NCBI RefSeq assembly: GCF_021018895.1
Contig: NC_079382.1
Coordinates: 14,985,501-15,049,500, forward strand
Origin: Seriola aureovittata
Taxonomy: Eukaryota; Chordata; Actinopteri; Carangiformes; Carangidae
Length of the DNA stretch: 64,000 nt
Direction of reading: 5' to 3'
Part shown: positions 1 through 12,205 of the stretch, piece after piece
Position numbering within the stretch: the stretch's first letter is position 1
Layout of the letters: the number at the start of each line of letters is the position of its first letter
Notes under the pieces: generated by a model
What the model was told of the DNA's origin: nothing
Database searches by the model: none
Seen by the model: only the letters and a program-made list of their open reading frames with translations
Program-made: the position numbers and the translations under genes

Positions 1-3000
1 TCCAACTCTGAGTTAAATCAATGCGTGACTTATCAAATGAAATAGGGGATTATGAGGTAATCACCTGGCAAACGTTGCTGAAATTGTAATTATCTCCACT
101 GCACACATCTCAGAGAGAGGAGACCAAACTAACTATTTAAGTGGAGGGTGAGATAACAAGGAGTAGAAAAGCACAACAGCTATATCTCTTAGACGGCGGC
201 GTGAGCCAGAATGTTTATGTGCTGAGAGGAGCCGGAGCAACTCTGTGGTTTCTCTCACTCGACAGAGAAATACGTATGAAGGGGTTCACTCCGCTGACAG
301 ATTTATGCTTCCTGTCCTCTGTTTCATTACCGACTTAATCACATCTGTTTGGTGTTTGTGCATCACGTTCTTGGGAGAAATGCATGAATGACAGGTGCTT
401 TGTATGTGCAGTGCTGTGAAAGGATTTGTTTCTTGAGGGTGTAGGAGCTATATTAAAATAATTAAATTACACTAACATAAGAAAAGAAATCTGCAATATA
501 AATGTACACAAAAATCTGAAAATAAATAAATAATAAATATAACAAACTATACAATAATAATAATATAAGTCTAAAATAATAAAATAAAGAAAATAATAAA
601 GTTATAAAAATTTGAATAAATGTCTTTTAAAGACAAAAAATAAATTCAGATGATGATTGTATTCTGTTTTTCATTTAAAAAATATCATTTATATATTCAT
701 ATTATATAATGTATAATTAAAGTCTATTGTGATTCAGTCAAAATTTGTTATCATCCTTTTCTAGCAAAAAATTACAATTAAGAAAATTTGGAAAGACAAT
801 TAATGTTGAAACCAGCAGATACAATTCAATAATGAAATGTGTAATTTCAGTCCAACTGACAGAATTAAGCCCTGATGAGGGATCTAGTTATTTATCAACA
901 TAATCTAATTTATTTAAAATTTATAAAATTCTAGATTGCATTTTCTTATTACTGTAGTAAAATAAAACTGTAAAAGTCACAGACTTTTTTATTGAAACTA
1001 TTTTCTAACACAACAATTTGCCTTTGTCCTTTATTATATATTTTGCAACAGAGATAAAGTATACATTTTCTGTGACCTAATATCTAATATTCTCTGTCTG
1101 CATTTATTTTTCTTTAAAGTAACATGCAGAATCCTCTGAAAGCCTCTGTTCTTTTATCTATGTGGAGTCTGAATTGTCTACAGACTGTAACTGAAAATTC
1201 CTGGTTGCTGCACACATGCAACACAGCCCCCAGGTGGAAGGTTGGCAAAGTTGCACCACAGGCACCAAAACCAGCTCAACATTCACTTTTGGCATTCTTG
1301 CCCCATCTGTTGGTCAAACATGCACATTGTGCTGTAATAATTGTAGGCAAACTAAAAGGGAAACACACACCAGAAGTGGATGTGGGCCCCAGATGGATTC
1401 TGCAGCTTTTCAGTGTAAAGAAAGAAGAAAATTTATTAAGTTATGACCATCAGTCATCTGACTGTTAAGGTCGGGGCAGTTAGGTGACACCATGTGTACA
1501 CACAACAAACTCTGCCAAACAGGCTGTTTGTCTTAGACGGCTACGCATGAGCACATTACAACGCTACATTTAATATCTTATATCACTATTACATTGATGG
1601 GCACTTATATGTCAGTGTCTGGAAATAATACACCAAAACATCTTCCACATCATCCATAGTGAATATCATTCATTTTAAACATGGAGGAAACCAGTACTTA
1701 CTGTTACAGCATCATCCATCAGCGCATGGAAATCACTTTTTAAACTCATATTTTCGCTGCAGCAACATAAATACTAACACAACATGCTATCAGCACTTCT
1801 ACACACAAAACAGCACTTCCTGTCTACATGCACTCTTTAAGCACAAACTTGTTCATCAGCAGAAGCGCAGCGCCCCCCTTTGGCTCACAGCTGAACTACC
1901 TTTGGAGACACAACAATGTTGCACAACCGCTCATAAAGAAGCAGTTTGCCAATCAAAAGGGTTCTAACAAGGCTACGAGCTCTCTGTGCCAGTGACAAGC
2001 AGAGGTGTGACTGTGGGAAGCCGGTGGATCGGACTCAGCCTCAGCTCGGCGGAGTCACACTTCGTCACCTCCTCTGGTGTCTGTGATCACACCACAAGCT
2101 TCAGTCAGAGTTCACAGGGGCATGCCAGCGGTCACACTCTCCAAATGAGCTTTCATCATCAAATTATAAAATCACAAAAAGCCACATCTTCATTGACAAG
2201 ATTATTGCATAATGAAACTCAGTTGAGAGTATCACCATATTGTGAGACGATTGCATAGAAAATGATAACTTTGCAAATGTGGATCTTAAACAACCATGAG
2301 ACCGGACCAAGGGGGAAACTGATATCCATCTCTTTATATTTATATTAAAAACTGGCTACAACTTAGCTGCTGTAAGACTGTTTGGAGGCAGAAAGAGGGT
2401 GTGTGGCAGTTGTGACACATGTGACCACAGAGGTCAAACGTGGGAATGAACGCCGTCCACCCCTTAAGGTGTGTATTCCTCACACCCAGACTCACACTAT
2501 AGCTCCTGGGAAAGGGCGGCATGTGTCTGAAAAGTTGAAAACTGTGCAAAGTTCACCGAAGTTCACAATGTCACGCAGGGAATTGCGATTGCACCAAAAA
2601 TCGCAAAATGGCTTTTAAATACGTCAAGTTATCACATGTACCGTATTTCGCATTTTCCCAGTGACACTTTTCCTCACACGGATTTGCTCACACACAGAAG
2701 AAAACTCCCCCACCAACACCATCTACTTTGAAACTTTTTATGCTGATATAAATGAGCCCAGTGCTATAGGGTTACACTTCACAGGACCTAAACTTGTGTG
2801 CAGTAAAGGTTATAAGTTCGTCAGACTGGGCATCAGCCCGTGGTTTTATATTTAACTCTGGAGGTGAGCAAATTTCACACCCAAGTAGGTGACACTCCAC
2901 CAGCTCTGACACCCAACCCTGGGAAAGTCCAGGCCTGGGTTAAAGAGGTTATCAGAGCTTCATCACTTCATCACAACTCCTGATATTAAGTCAGCATATA

Positions 3001-4770
3001 TTTAAAAGTTATTTTGATGCGCAGAATAACATTTAAGGGTGATTGCGCCAGAACAACATTCAACACAACCTTGTTTTTTGTTGTTTTACACCTCTGCAGT
3101 CTTGATGCCTGGTAAATGTCTTATCTCTGCTCCTCTCGGGCCTTTTTTTATTAAAGTGAGTGTGAGAGATAAAATGTCAGTTTGGCAAACCGTGCAGTGG
3201 AGATCACAAGTTCAGTGGCAGTGCGCTGCCACAGCCAGAGGCCAGCGTGTCTCCCATCATGAAGGTGTCTAAACTTTACACCCTGCAAAACACCTAAAGA
3301 TGATCCCAAAGGTTCCCACAGAACCGCTCGAAAAGGTTGGCACCAGGGTAAGTTGAAAAGTTCAAGTCATTAAGTCAGAAATGCAAAATGCACAGATATC
3401 TAAACAACATAATATATTTTCTGTCTGCACGGCACTTTATCTGTTATGGTTGTAAAGTTGTGCTGTGCACTCAACTGAATATGACTTCATATTCTTCTTT
3501 ACTTCTATTGATTCTAATCAGCTATAATGCTCGCCTGAACTATGCAAAGAATCGATCAGTAGTCCAGACACCTATTGTTTGTGGTTTAAACTCCAAATAT
3601 CTGAGTACATCTACCAACAAAATTTTAAATGCAACCACTTTATGACTGTAAAACAACATAACTACCTCATCTCTCTTTGCCAATAATTTCATATCTACAT
3701 TAGAAACTCCATTCGGACTGCAGCATTACAGTAAAGGAGTTTTACTACCAAAGCTGCATTACTAATCAGTCAAAGTAGGCAACTGATCCAGGCCCCTAGA
3801 TGCACAGGGGCTCTAACTCCATGGGTCATTGTGTGTCATTTAGTTTGTTGTCATTTAAGTTACTGTAAATGTCTTCTCCAAATTTTGGAATATACACCAC
3901 TACAGCATAATATCAAGTGAAATGATTTTATTTAAAGATTTTCTTTCATTCTTTGTTTTCCTTACCCGTAGCTCCGTCCTGTAGCGGGGCCCTACAGCAG
4001 TTTTAACAACTTTAATATTTTAGGAGACAGATTGTTTTGTTTTTTAATTTACAGAACCTATTGTACATACAGGAAGTAGTGGTGATTTACTAGATGGAAT
4101 ATATAGACTGCAGTGCACAGATAATGTGTATGTGGAGGTGATGGTTCACAGTAATGCACAGGGAGTGGGAGGAGGGAGGGGTCATTATGGGTTCAACAGC
4201 TTATTTTTGCCGCAGGACCTCATAATGGATTCATCCAGTATTTCTAAGTGCAGACTGGTTTATTTTTGCTACTTTGCAAAACCTGAAGTGAAGAAAATTT
4301 GAGCTAGAATATAATGTACATGTGTTGTTATTGACCCGTATGACCATGTTATTGACCATATGAAATCATGATTTTCTGAAACTCTCACTGATTTTTGGTC
4401 CAAACTGGTGGTTTCACTGGAAGTCCTCAGGCGTTTTCCATTTGACTATCTCAGTCCAGATCTTTATGTGCTCCACACCTTCCACGTGTCACGCAGTTTT
4501 TCGCACTTCAGGCGACACTGCGCACGAAATGGCGGAGTTTATCTATGGGAAATAAGCTGTTTAGCCACTAACGGGCGGATGTGTCAACTCTGCAAAGTTT
4601 GGAAACTTCTAATAAATTAACTTAAGCAGTTTGAGCACTTTGGAACCTTATTTCACGTGTTTGCATGTTTCTTCAAATGACTGTGTTTGACATTTTGACA
4701 GAAGGCCACAAGATAAACCAGAGACACTAATCTTAATATAAACACAGTCAGACAATGACTTCCATGTAAC
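1..4770. other. Non-coding stretch left of ripply2, no gene recognised
   Basis: I see no exon I can defend here. Short open frames exist (for example 1124-1468, 1659-1967 and 1986-2258), but none resembles a known family or has matched splice sites. Positions about 440-1060 are strongly AT-rich, with many short A and T runs. The segment lies beyond the 3' end of ripply2, so it could hold distant regulatory sequence or the edge of a neighbouring gene's untranslated region. That cannot be judged without alignment. Confidence 0.5.
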
Positions 4771-4774
4771 GTAT

Positions 4775-4780
4775 TTTATT
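4775..4780 (-). terminator. Polyadenylation signal of ripply2
   Basis: On the minus strand this reads AATAAA, about 145 bp beyond the ripply2 stop codon at 4925-4927. It is the only canonical hexamer I saw at a suitable distance, giving a 3' UTR of roughly 170 nt. Confidence 0.55.
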
Positions 4781-4924
4781 GCAATGCTCAACAAAATACA
4801 AAAGAGGTAGAAATGTTAAAGGAATAACTTAACTAGAAATGAAAAAGATCTATTTACAAATATTTACAGGAATAAATTAAGAGAAATATATATTAGGCAA
4901 CAATTTGTCTTCAAAGCGAGACTT

Positions 4925-5482
4925 TTAATTCAGCTCCTTCTCCACCTCCTCCTCCTCATCATCGCTGTCTTCATCGCTGCTGCAGTCCTCATAGGGGCAG
5001 ATGGTCGCTTGGACCGGGTAGTTGCGCAGGAGCATCTCTGCGTCCTGGTACAGGTAATCGAAACATCTCGATTTCGGCCAGTACAATCTTGAAAAAGAAA
5101 AATGAATGAATGAATAAGAGATTCCTACATTCCTTGTGTGTAAATGAAAGTAAATAAAAGTGTAAATGAATGAACAGAGCTCTACTTACTTGACTGGGTG
5201 AACGACCTGAGGAATTTTGGGGTAGTTTGCATCAGAAAGGCCTCCGTGCATGGAAGGAGTCTGAAAGTTAAGACAAAGGGGATCTTGTTAGACTTTTTTA
5301 TCCGTTAAACAACGCACGTTTGACTTTAAAGACTTCTTAAAGGAAACTAAACTCACCTTGTGTGCGTCAGTTTTTCTCTCCTCTTTCCCAGTCCACGGTC
5401 TCCACAAGCCGGACTGCTTGTGGGCAACGTTGTTTCCAGTAAAAACAGAAGTTAATCCACTGCTGGTAGTGAAAGTCTCCAT
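4925..5482 (-). CDS. ripply2: Ripply2, Groucho-recruiting segmentation repressor (3 exons)
   Basis: Coding exons on the minus strand are 5482-5357, 5260-5190 and 5087-4925; both introns are GT-AG and about 100 bp. The 119-residue product has the two family hallmarks. A WRPW tetrapeptide (residues 27-30) binds Groucho/TLE co-repressors. A Ripply homology domain (about 54-101) runs from HPVKLYWPKSRCFDYLYQ to YPVQATI and contacts T-box factors. The C-terminus is a run of Asp and Glu, as in vertebrate Ripply2. In the family, the nuclear protein turns Tbx6-type activators into repressors and promotes Tbx6 loss at the front of the presomitic mesoderm. The start is uncertain. An in-frame upstream ATG at 5566 with a good context would give 147 aa. 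I prefer 5482 because it also has a strong context (GAGCCATGG), gives a length close to human RIPPLY2, and a TATA-like ATAAATA (5551-5557) lies within the longer frame. Confidence 0.92.
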
Positions 5483-5550
5483 GGCTCCTTGTGGTTGTCG
5501 GTCCTGTGTCAAGTCCTCAGAGGATGTGCGGCTGAAAGCAAGAAACCTCC

Positions 5551-5557
5551 TATTTAT
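5551..5557 (-). promoter_or_regulatory. TATA-like box, candidate ripply2 core promoter
   Basis: The minus strand reads ATAAATA here. Transcription starting about 30 bp downstream, near 5525, would give a 5' UTR of about 40 nt before the ATG at 5482. It would also exclude the upstream in-frame ATG at 5566. This is inference from position and motif only. Confidence 0.3.
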
Positions 5558-5629
5558 CAGGTCCATGGCAGCCTGCGCCAAATTGCGCTTTTGACGCGTC
5601 CCCAAGTGTTTCCATGCGCCACAATGGTG

Positions 5630-5647
5630 AGGTGTGAAGTCACACTT
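5630..5647. promoter_or_regulatory. Paired, inverted T-box half-sites upstream of ripply2
   Basis: The sequence AGGTGTGA-AG-TCACACTT holds two T-box half-sites (core GGTGTGA) in inverted orientation with a 2-bp spacer. They lie about 150 bp upstream of the preferred start codon. Tbx6 is a known activator of ripply2/bowline in vertebrates, so this is a credible proximal Tbx6 site. Function is inferred. Confidence 0.5.
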
Positions 5648-6007
5648 GAGCAAACTCACAGCATTTGGTCGCTTTCTTTCTTAATATTGAATCTAGAATT
5701 TAAAAAAAAAACATTTCCTCCTGAGAGATTGACCTGTTTGAGACATTTCTCCAACATTACTGTATCAGCGTATCTTTGATTAGATGTTAAATGGTCATTA
5801 CGCGTGCCCACTTTTTACATCCACTGTAACTCTCTATAAGGGGTTGAGCGCACGCACATGTATCATTTTATTCTAATGGGCCAACCAGGTGACATGATTT
5901 TAATTTGATTTAAAATCAATGGCTCGAGTAATGTCAGTTTGATCTATTAAACAGTTGAACTCTTCAACCCCTCCACCTTTCAGTATCTCTGTCTGTGCAG
6001 CCATTTG

Positions 6008-6032
6008 GGTGTGAGGTGTGAAGAAACACGTG
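6008..6032. promoter_or_regulatory. Tandem T-box half-sites followed by a CACGTG E-box
   Basis: Two directly abutting copies of GGTGTGA occupy 6008-6014 and 6015-6021, and a CACGTG E-box follows at 6027-6032. The cluster is about 0.53 kb upstream of the preferred ripply2 start. Other E-boxes nearby are CAGTTG at 5952-5957 and CAGCTG at 6403-6408. The T-box plus bHLH combination matches the known Tbx6/Mesp-type control of ripply2 orthologues. Binding is inferred, not shown. Confidence 0.45.
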
Positions 6033-6084
6033 CCCTACTGTCAGTGCCTGCTGAGGGGTTGATGGAGGGAGGCTCGTGTGCTGT

Positions 6085-6108
6085 GGGGGGGGGGGGGGGG
6101 GGGGGGGG
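6085..6108. repeat. Poly-G run (24 bp)
   Basis: An uninterrupted run of 24 G lies upstream of ripply2, with a further 10-G run at 6134-6143. Such runs are hard to sequence, so the exact length is doubtful. Confidence 0.9.
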
Positions 6109-6602
6109 TTTGACACGCGTCAGTTATACAACAGGGGGGGGGGCTGATAGCTACACCTCAGCAGATGCAGAGATTGAATGCATCACACTGCAATGGGGGA
6201 AACCTATACTGTTTCATACAACTTGTATAGAGGCCTTCAGCAATCTATTGACTTCAACAAGCGATATGTTTCCTCTCAGCTGCCAGTAGGGGGCAGTGTT
6301 ACACGCTGGGATGAAATGATAATGGGAACAATGCAACTATCTGACATGTCTGTTTGATATATTCCTGTCTGGCAGCACAGTGGCCTCCATAGACACTGTT
6401 GTCAGCTGACTCCGTTCAAAGCTAATGGGAGCCGCATTTGCAAGTATCACTTGTTAAAAGGTAGCAGGTCTGCAGAGTGGAGGGGGGTCAGCCACACATG
6501 ACCAGCATTCAATTTCTTTGCCCACTAGCTCCATGCACATCATAACACTCCTCTGCAGGGACCGAGCAGTCAGACCTTAGCGCTAATAAGGTCCACATAG
6601 AC

Positions 6603-6640
<38 letters not shown>
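6603..6640. repeat. (CT)n microsatellite
   Basis: An almost pure CT dinucleotide run with one interruption (CTGTCT). Confidence 0.9.
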
Positions 6641-7735
6641 TTCTTGCTTTTGTTCTGCCCATCCCTCGCTCTACTCCCTTTTTTCTGATCTGGAGCTAAT
6701 TGGACTCAGCATGCTCTGCTGCTGGCTTCTTTTGTGTTTTCATGTCATTCATGATTCATGCTTTGCTAAACTTTGAACTATAATGGCAAGAATATATAGA
6801 CACATTGCCATTACATGCTCTTGACGTTTAAGTAGGTGACCGAGGCCATAACGTTCAGGAAGCAGGCAGATTAATGCAATACATATTAGAAGCTTTTTTG
6901 TATCACACTATGTTCAAATTAGGTCATCATATTAAAGGTGTTTCATTTTTTGTCTTCAATAGTGGTCATTAAAAAGACCACTTTCCCATTCAAGTGGGGT
7001 TTTGGACCCCAGTGCATGTCTAAAGAGTGAATAAAAGAAAAATACAAAAGAAGCAGGAACAGCTAATGTGACATGTCTGTCGTCTCTGAATGAGGCAACA
7101 TTGAAAATCCCTGCCAAGATCACAGAAAAACTCTCCCCACCGCCACACATACACTTGTAAGAATGAACAAGTATTAAGGTCACTTATCATGGTGGTAATC
7201 CAGGGGGGAAAAAAGCTATTATCCCTTATTACCTTACACCATTAAGCATAAATAAGTAAGGATGAGAAACAGTTGGTGTCTTTTTTTTTTCTGCTGTTGC
7301 TTGACAGAAAAAGTTCACCACTTGTTGTTCACCAAGATCTCTCTTTATATAACCACTGTCTCCTCTGTTTCTCCACTTTCTATCCTTTCTCTCTGGCTTA
7401 TTATTCATAGTTCATGTCCCTTTTTTTTGCCCAAGTCATTTACACTTCTCTTACAAAGACTCTCAATACTTACTCTCCAAGAAAAAAAAAATCCCTTTCC
7501 ATGGCAACAGTCAACCACACAAAACATAATTTTAATCAATTCAGTCATATTTTTATTTTTGCTAATCAGGCCATCGATGTAATTAAATGTCTTACTAGAT
7601 TAATGTGCCTTGATACTGTCGCCATGAGCTGAAGTCAAATTTCACCTTGCACCCTATTTCCTTAAGGCATTTAATCATGTTCTATCTTCATTCTCCTGCC
7701 TCCGGGCGAGTAGTTTCAGCTACTATTTTATGCTG

Positions 7736-7757
7736 CCCCCCCCCCCCCCCCCCCCCC
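7736..7757. repeat. Poly-C run (22 bp)
   Basis: An uninterrupted run of 22 C in intergenic DNA. It is the complement of the poly-G type seen at 6085 and 13892. Confidence 0.9.
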
Positions 7758-10700
7758 TTAATCAGTTTTTGCACTTTAGATGCGATGCTATGGTATAATT
7801 TGAAGCGCTCAAATCAATGTTGTTCTCAGTGACACTGAATGGAAAACATGCTCCATTAATAGCAATGTTTTTAGGGTTTGGTGATGTTGATATTTTCCTT
7901 GGAATTAAGGGGGCACCTTTTGGGCGCCTGCTGGGTTACTGATAAACAAAAAAAAAACACACCCTGGAGATCCTGATGATATGAGAAGATGTCTTTCTGC
8001 AACATAAATCTAAAGGAAAACTTTCCTTTAATTCATTAATGAATGTAGATCATGAGTGAAAATGTTTTCAAACCTGCTGTATATCGTCAATATTCCAGGG
8101 AATTCTAGTCATTCGCTAATTAAGACATGCAGTTACTAAGTGAGATTGAGATGTTTATGCTCTTCTTCGCTCCGCCCTGTATTCACACTCCAACAGCTTC
8201 ATCCAAACACACAGCAGTTTGGGAGTCATGCTGTTCTCCCCCTGCTTCCAAATGGAGAGCTCCTCTGTTTTTCTGAGGACCCATTTTGTCTTTGTTTGTC
8301 AGAACTTGGAGGATTTACTAAAAGAATGGGGAAGCAGTTGAAACAATCACACAAATCTGAAAACAAGCGAGGATTTTCAGTTCCGTACGACGTCTGTACT
8401 CGAGCTACTGTTCTCCAAACTGATGCCTATTGTGACAGCGCAGACTCAGGGACGCCTTGATTTGACGCCTTCTGTTTGAGGGGAATTAATATTACATGAT
8501 ATCACAATCTAACACAGAGGAATACAAATCGGAGGAGTCTAGGAAACAACTTTTGTCAGTTCTTTCAAAGTTTCATTCAGTATTGCGTTGTCAGACTGGA
8601 TTCAAACTGAAGTTAACCTTGTGCAATATGATTTTTTTATCCTTTGCATTGACACAACATTCCACAGTTCCTTGATTGTCTTTATGTCATTGCCAAGCTC
8701 TACCTATATCCACAACTGAAGAATATGAAGTTCTCTATGGATATTATTGTTGTATGTTATGTATTTTAAAGGCCTATGCAGAGACTGGCATTGTATATTA
8801 GCTTAGGCTATAAATGCTGTGTTTACGGATACTGGGTCATGCGATACTCTGATCCCTATACAAATAAATATACAATAAATTTACCAATTACATTGTATAT
8901 ACTAAAGGTGAGGTTAGTCTTTGCATTCTAGTCATGCAAGGATATTTCTTCAGTGTATTCCACAGGACACAGTGGCGTTGACCTTTGCTCTACTTACTCT
9001 TGTAGGTCATGGTGACTCCTGGACTAACAAGGAAAACAGTCCTCCATGCAACAACAGGAGGAAGGGCAGGGGAGTCTTCTTCACTGACTTAAGTGGAGAT
9101 GCCACAGCCTCAAGACAATCTGATACTACCTTCCTGCTTTCAGTTTGCATGTACATCTTTACTTTAGTTATTCACTTTATTTATTTATTAGGGGGGGGGG
9201 GCTTTGAAGGTACAAACAGTGAGGGGCATCATCATCTAATCAATAAAGAGCTCTGTTGGAATTAAGGACGACCTGCTTTTCATCTCAAAAATCCATTTTC
9301 ATGTGATTCATACTGTGATGTAACGTCGTGATCAGCTCTCACCAGACGTAATCATATGTAGATTAAACATTAGAACTATAATTCTGTACACAGTTCAGCT
9401 TCCACTGAAAGGTAATCTATACCTACGTTGTCAACACATTTTGACAATGTACTTTCACAACACTGACTGTGCGTGGGTTCTATTTAGTATTTGCAGTCTG
9501 AAGAGGACATTTCTTGTTGTTTATCTTTGCAGAAAACCCAATGAACGATGGCCACCGAGGCACTGGGCTTACAGGCGGTTATTAATAACCGAGCTCTGGC
9601 AAAAAAAAAAAAAACAGCACATCCTTCACACATCCAGGTGTGCTGTGGCAGTCAAACCTATTTAGTATTCATGTCCTCAGCCTCCATCAGCTGTAATTCA
9701 ATAAGCTTGTGGTACATCATCTTTTAAGATGTAAAGTCTTCAAGTTGATGTTATGTGATGTAACAATAAGCTCATGACAGTGCGTGTTTACATGGTTTTC
9801 TATGAAGTTTGAATCGTGTTCTGAGAATGGCTTGACAGAAGGTCACACTGATCCAGATCCTGGTTTAATTGAAGTCCAGAGTGTTCCCTTGGAAACCAGC
9901 TGTCTTGGTAAAAATGCACTGTAAGTTGGAGCAGAGAGGATTTGGAGAAAAATAACATAAAGCATGACAAAAGACATATATAGACTATATATAGCTAATA
10001 TAGCAATGCTTGATTTTGGTTGGAGAAACATGGTTTTACAATATTACAGCGCTTAAAATATATTTATGGTAGTTATTGTTTTATTTACGAATGTATTGAT
10101 GAGTTTAGAATTATCTTAATAACTCTCTCTGTTGTGGTCATTCATAATTCATTGATCGCCTTTATTGTGCGCTTGTTATTTCAGTCACTGACCCACAACC
10201 ACAGAGAGCAAAGGCTTAAATCCCAAAGCAAAGGGTAAAGATGGCGGAGCCGTGTCGTTTCCTCCCACTGCACTGGGAGTAACTTCCGTGAATGCTGAAT
10301 ATGCAGCGTGCGTGATTTTGGCTTTACGATGACAAAACCAGATTTTGGAAATGGCTCATCCCTCAGAGCCGACGCACTGAAAAATACCACTTGTTGGAGT
10401 CAATTTAGATGACAGAGGCGAAAGAGATGGTGTTTGAGGTTGATTTTGCAGAGTGAAAGAAGGGAAACAGTGTGCACTGAATGAAAAGTGAGAGCTGCAG
10501 TATGTGAAAGTGTATGTGCTTAGTGCAGATTGATTGATTGAAAAAGTTGTCCTGCAGTGGTTGAAATAGAAAATGAACACAGTATTAGGCACATAGGGGA
10601 ATTATAATGTAATATATGACTGAGTGAATGTTTTTTCTCTTTGGTAGAGAGACAGAGAAAAAAAAAAAAAAAACAGCATGGGAAGGAAAGAATAATTAAA

Positions 10701-11294
10701 ATAGCTCAACTACCAGGCCTCATCTTGGGTATTCAAGGATAAGACATCCCTGCTGTTGAGAAAAGTATGAATTCATCGCAGCTACATAAGAATTATGCCT
10801 TGCACGTAGAAACAATGCTGACGCAGAACCCCATGAATATTTCATTTTATCTATTTTGGAGTCTTGAATGCTTCTATCTCCAGTTCACAAACAGACAGAT
10901 TTAGAGCAGTGGGTGGTAAAGCTTTAAAGCTCAAGCTTTTGCTGTTTTTATTAGCAGTGAAGAATTTTCTGGGTTTAACGGGCAAATGTGATGCGTAGTA
11001 TAGTGTTGAATCTCGATCAGTACAAGCCTCCACCCTTCTACCTTCGACCCTGCAGTGGTGAGTCAGAGAGCGCAGCACCCTGTGGTCAGGGTCATTTACA
11101 TGCATCAGAGGTCTGCAGGTTCTTCAGAAGAGGTAGGAGCTTCGCCTTTCATCAGATTTGTACTCTTAAAGGGTAATGCTGAACTATACTGACGATACAG
11201 GAAGACCATTACAAAGAGTCGAATCATCAATGTTCAGTAGGACTGTGTCAGAGATGTGTGTTGACGCCTGTGTTTCAGAACATCATTCAGAAGC

Positions 11295-11370
11295 GCTCTG
11301 GTAGTTGAATGGTTAAAGAGCACGCTACATGGTTCACATGTGGACAGGGACCTTTGTTGCATGTCATAAC
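11295..11370 (+). repeat. Possible degraded SINE-like fragment
   Basis: The stretch around TGGTTAAAGAGCACGCTACATG and ending CCTTTGTTGCATGTC resembles, from memory, a decayed copy of a common fish repeat with tRNA-like features. No A and B boxes can be assigned with confidence and no target-site duplication was seen. Confidence 0.25.
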
Positions 11371-11989
11371 GTTGGCAACATGGAAAAAAGAAAGGATGTT
11401 ATTATAAAGCCTATTTTGTGTAGCTAAATTAAAACAATTATAGCGCATGTAGAGTCTTAACGACATTATATTGCTCGGGGCTGTAAAAAATAAAGACAGC
11501 TAGAGCTCACTAAGATTAAATACTTTCTATTTTGACCATTGGAGCATGGAGCAATATGTAGTCAGTCACCCAGTAAAACAAGCTTGACATTTTGAATGTG
11601 AAATTTTCAAATTAGATAAAAAAAAACTATTACTGATAATGGTGTGTTGTTCATATAAACTTTGTCCATAATGTGGAAAATGTGTTTCAGCTTCACCACA
11701 CACAAGCAAATTAAAAACAGAACACCAAGGGTCATAGCAACAAAAATGTGACAACTTTAAAAGGCACAAGTTTTGCTTCTAGTGAGCATCATTTAAACCG
11801 ACTATCAATGTATCAAATGACAATTTGAAAACAATGTGACAAAGTGAATGGGAGTCTCTCGCAGTGAAGAAGCTACAGACACTTATCTCACCCGAATCTG
11901 AAGCTCCCCATGAACTTCACCGAGTTCCAGCTCATGGTTGAGCTGTCTGGTCCACAATGTTAAAGCTCTAAAACCCAACTGTCCACTAT

Positions 11990-12205
11990 CAGCACCAAAC
12001 AGCGGGCATGTTAGCTAGCTAACAACTAGCTGGTGAACATAGTGGAGCATTTAGCAGGTGAAGAGCTAATTATTTTGGTATAGACCAAAAACAGAGCTAA
12101 AAGAAAGAATGAATATTAGACTTAGATTAGCCAAAAAAAAAAAAAAAAGAGCCAGAAACGCAGCTTGAAATGAATGATAATGTTGCTCTGTAACTGCTGG
12201 ACATA
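11990..12205 (+). repeat. Dispersed repeat, copy A
   Basis: This segment shares ordered blocks with 42360-42550, in the same orientation. They include TGGAGCATTTAG (12043-12054 against 42416-42427), AGCCAGAAAC, and a TGAATG-n-TAATGT block ending near CTGCTGG. It also contains the 16-bp perfect palindrome TGTTAGCTAGCTAACA (12009-12024). The type is familiar from percomorph genomes, but I cannot name its family. Confidence 0.55.

Noticed and set aside
1124..2258. Cluster of plus-strand open frames (1124-1468, 1659-1967, 1986-2258)
   Set aside because: They are in different frames, have no recognisable domain and no matched splice sites, and look like chance open frames in non-coding DNA.
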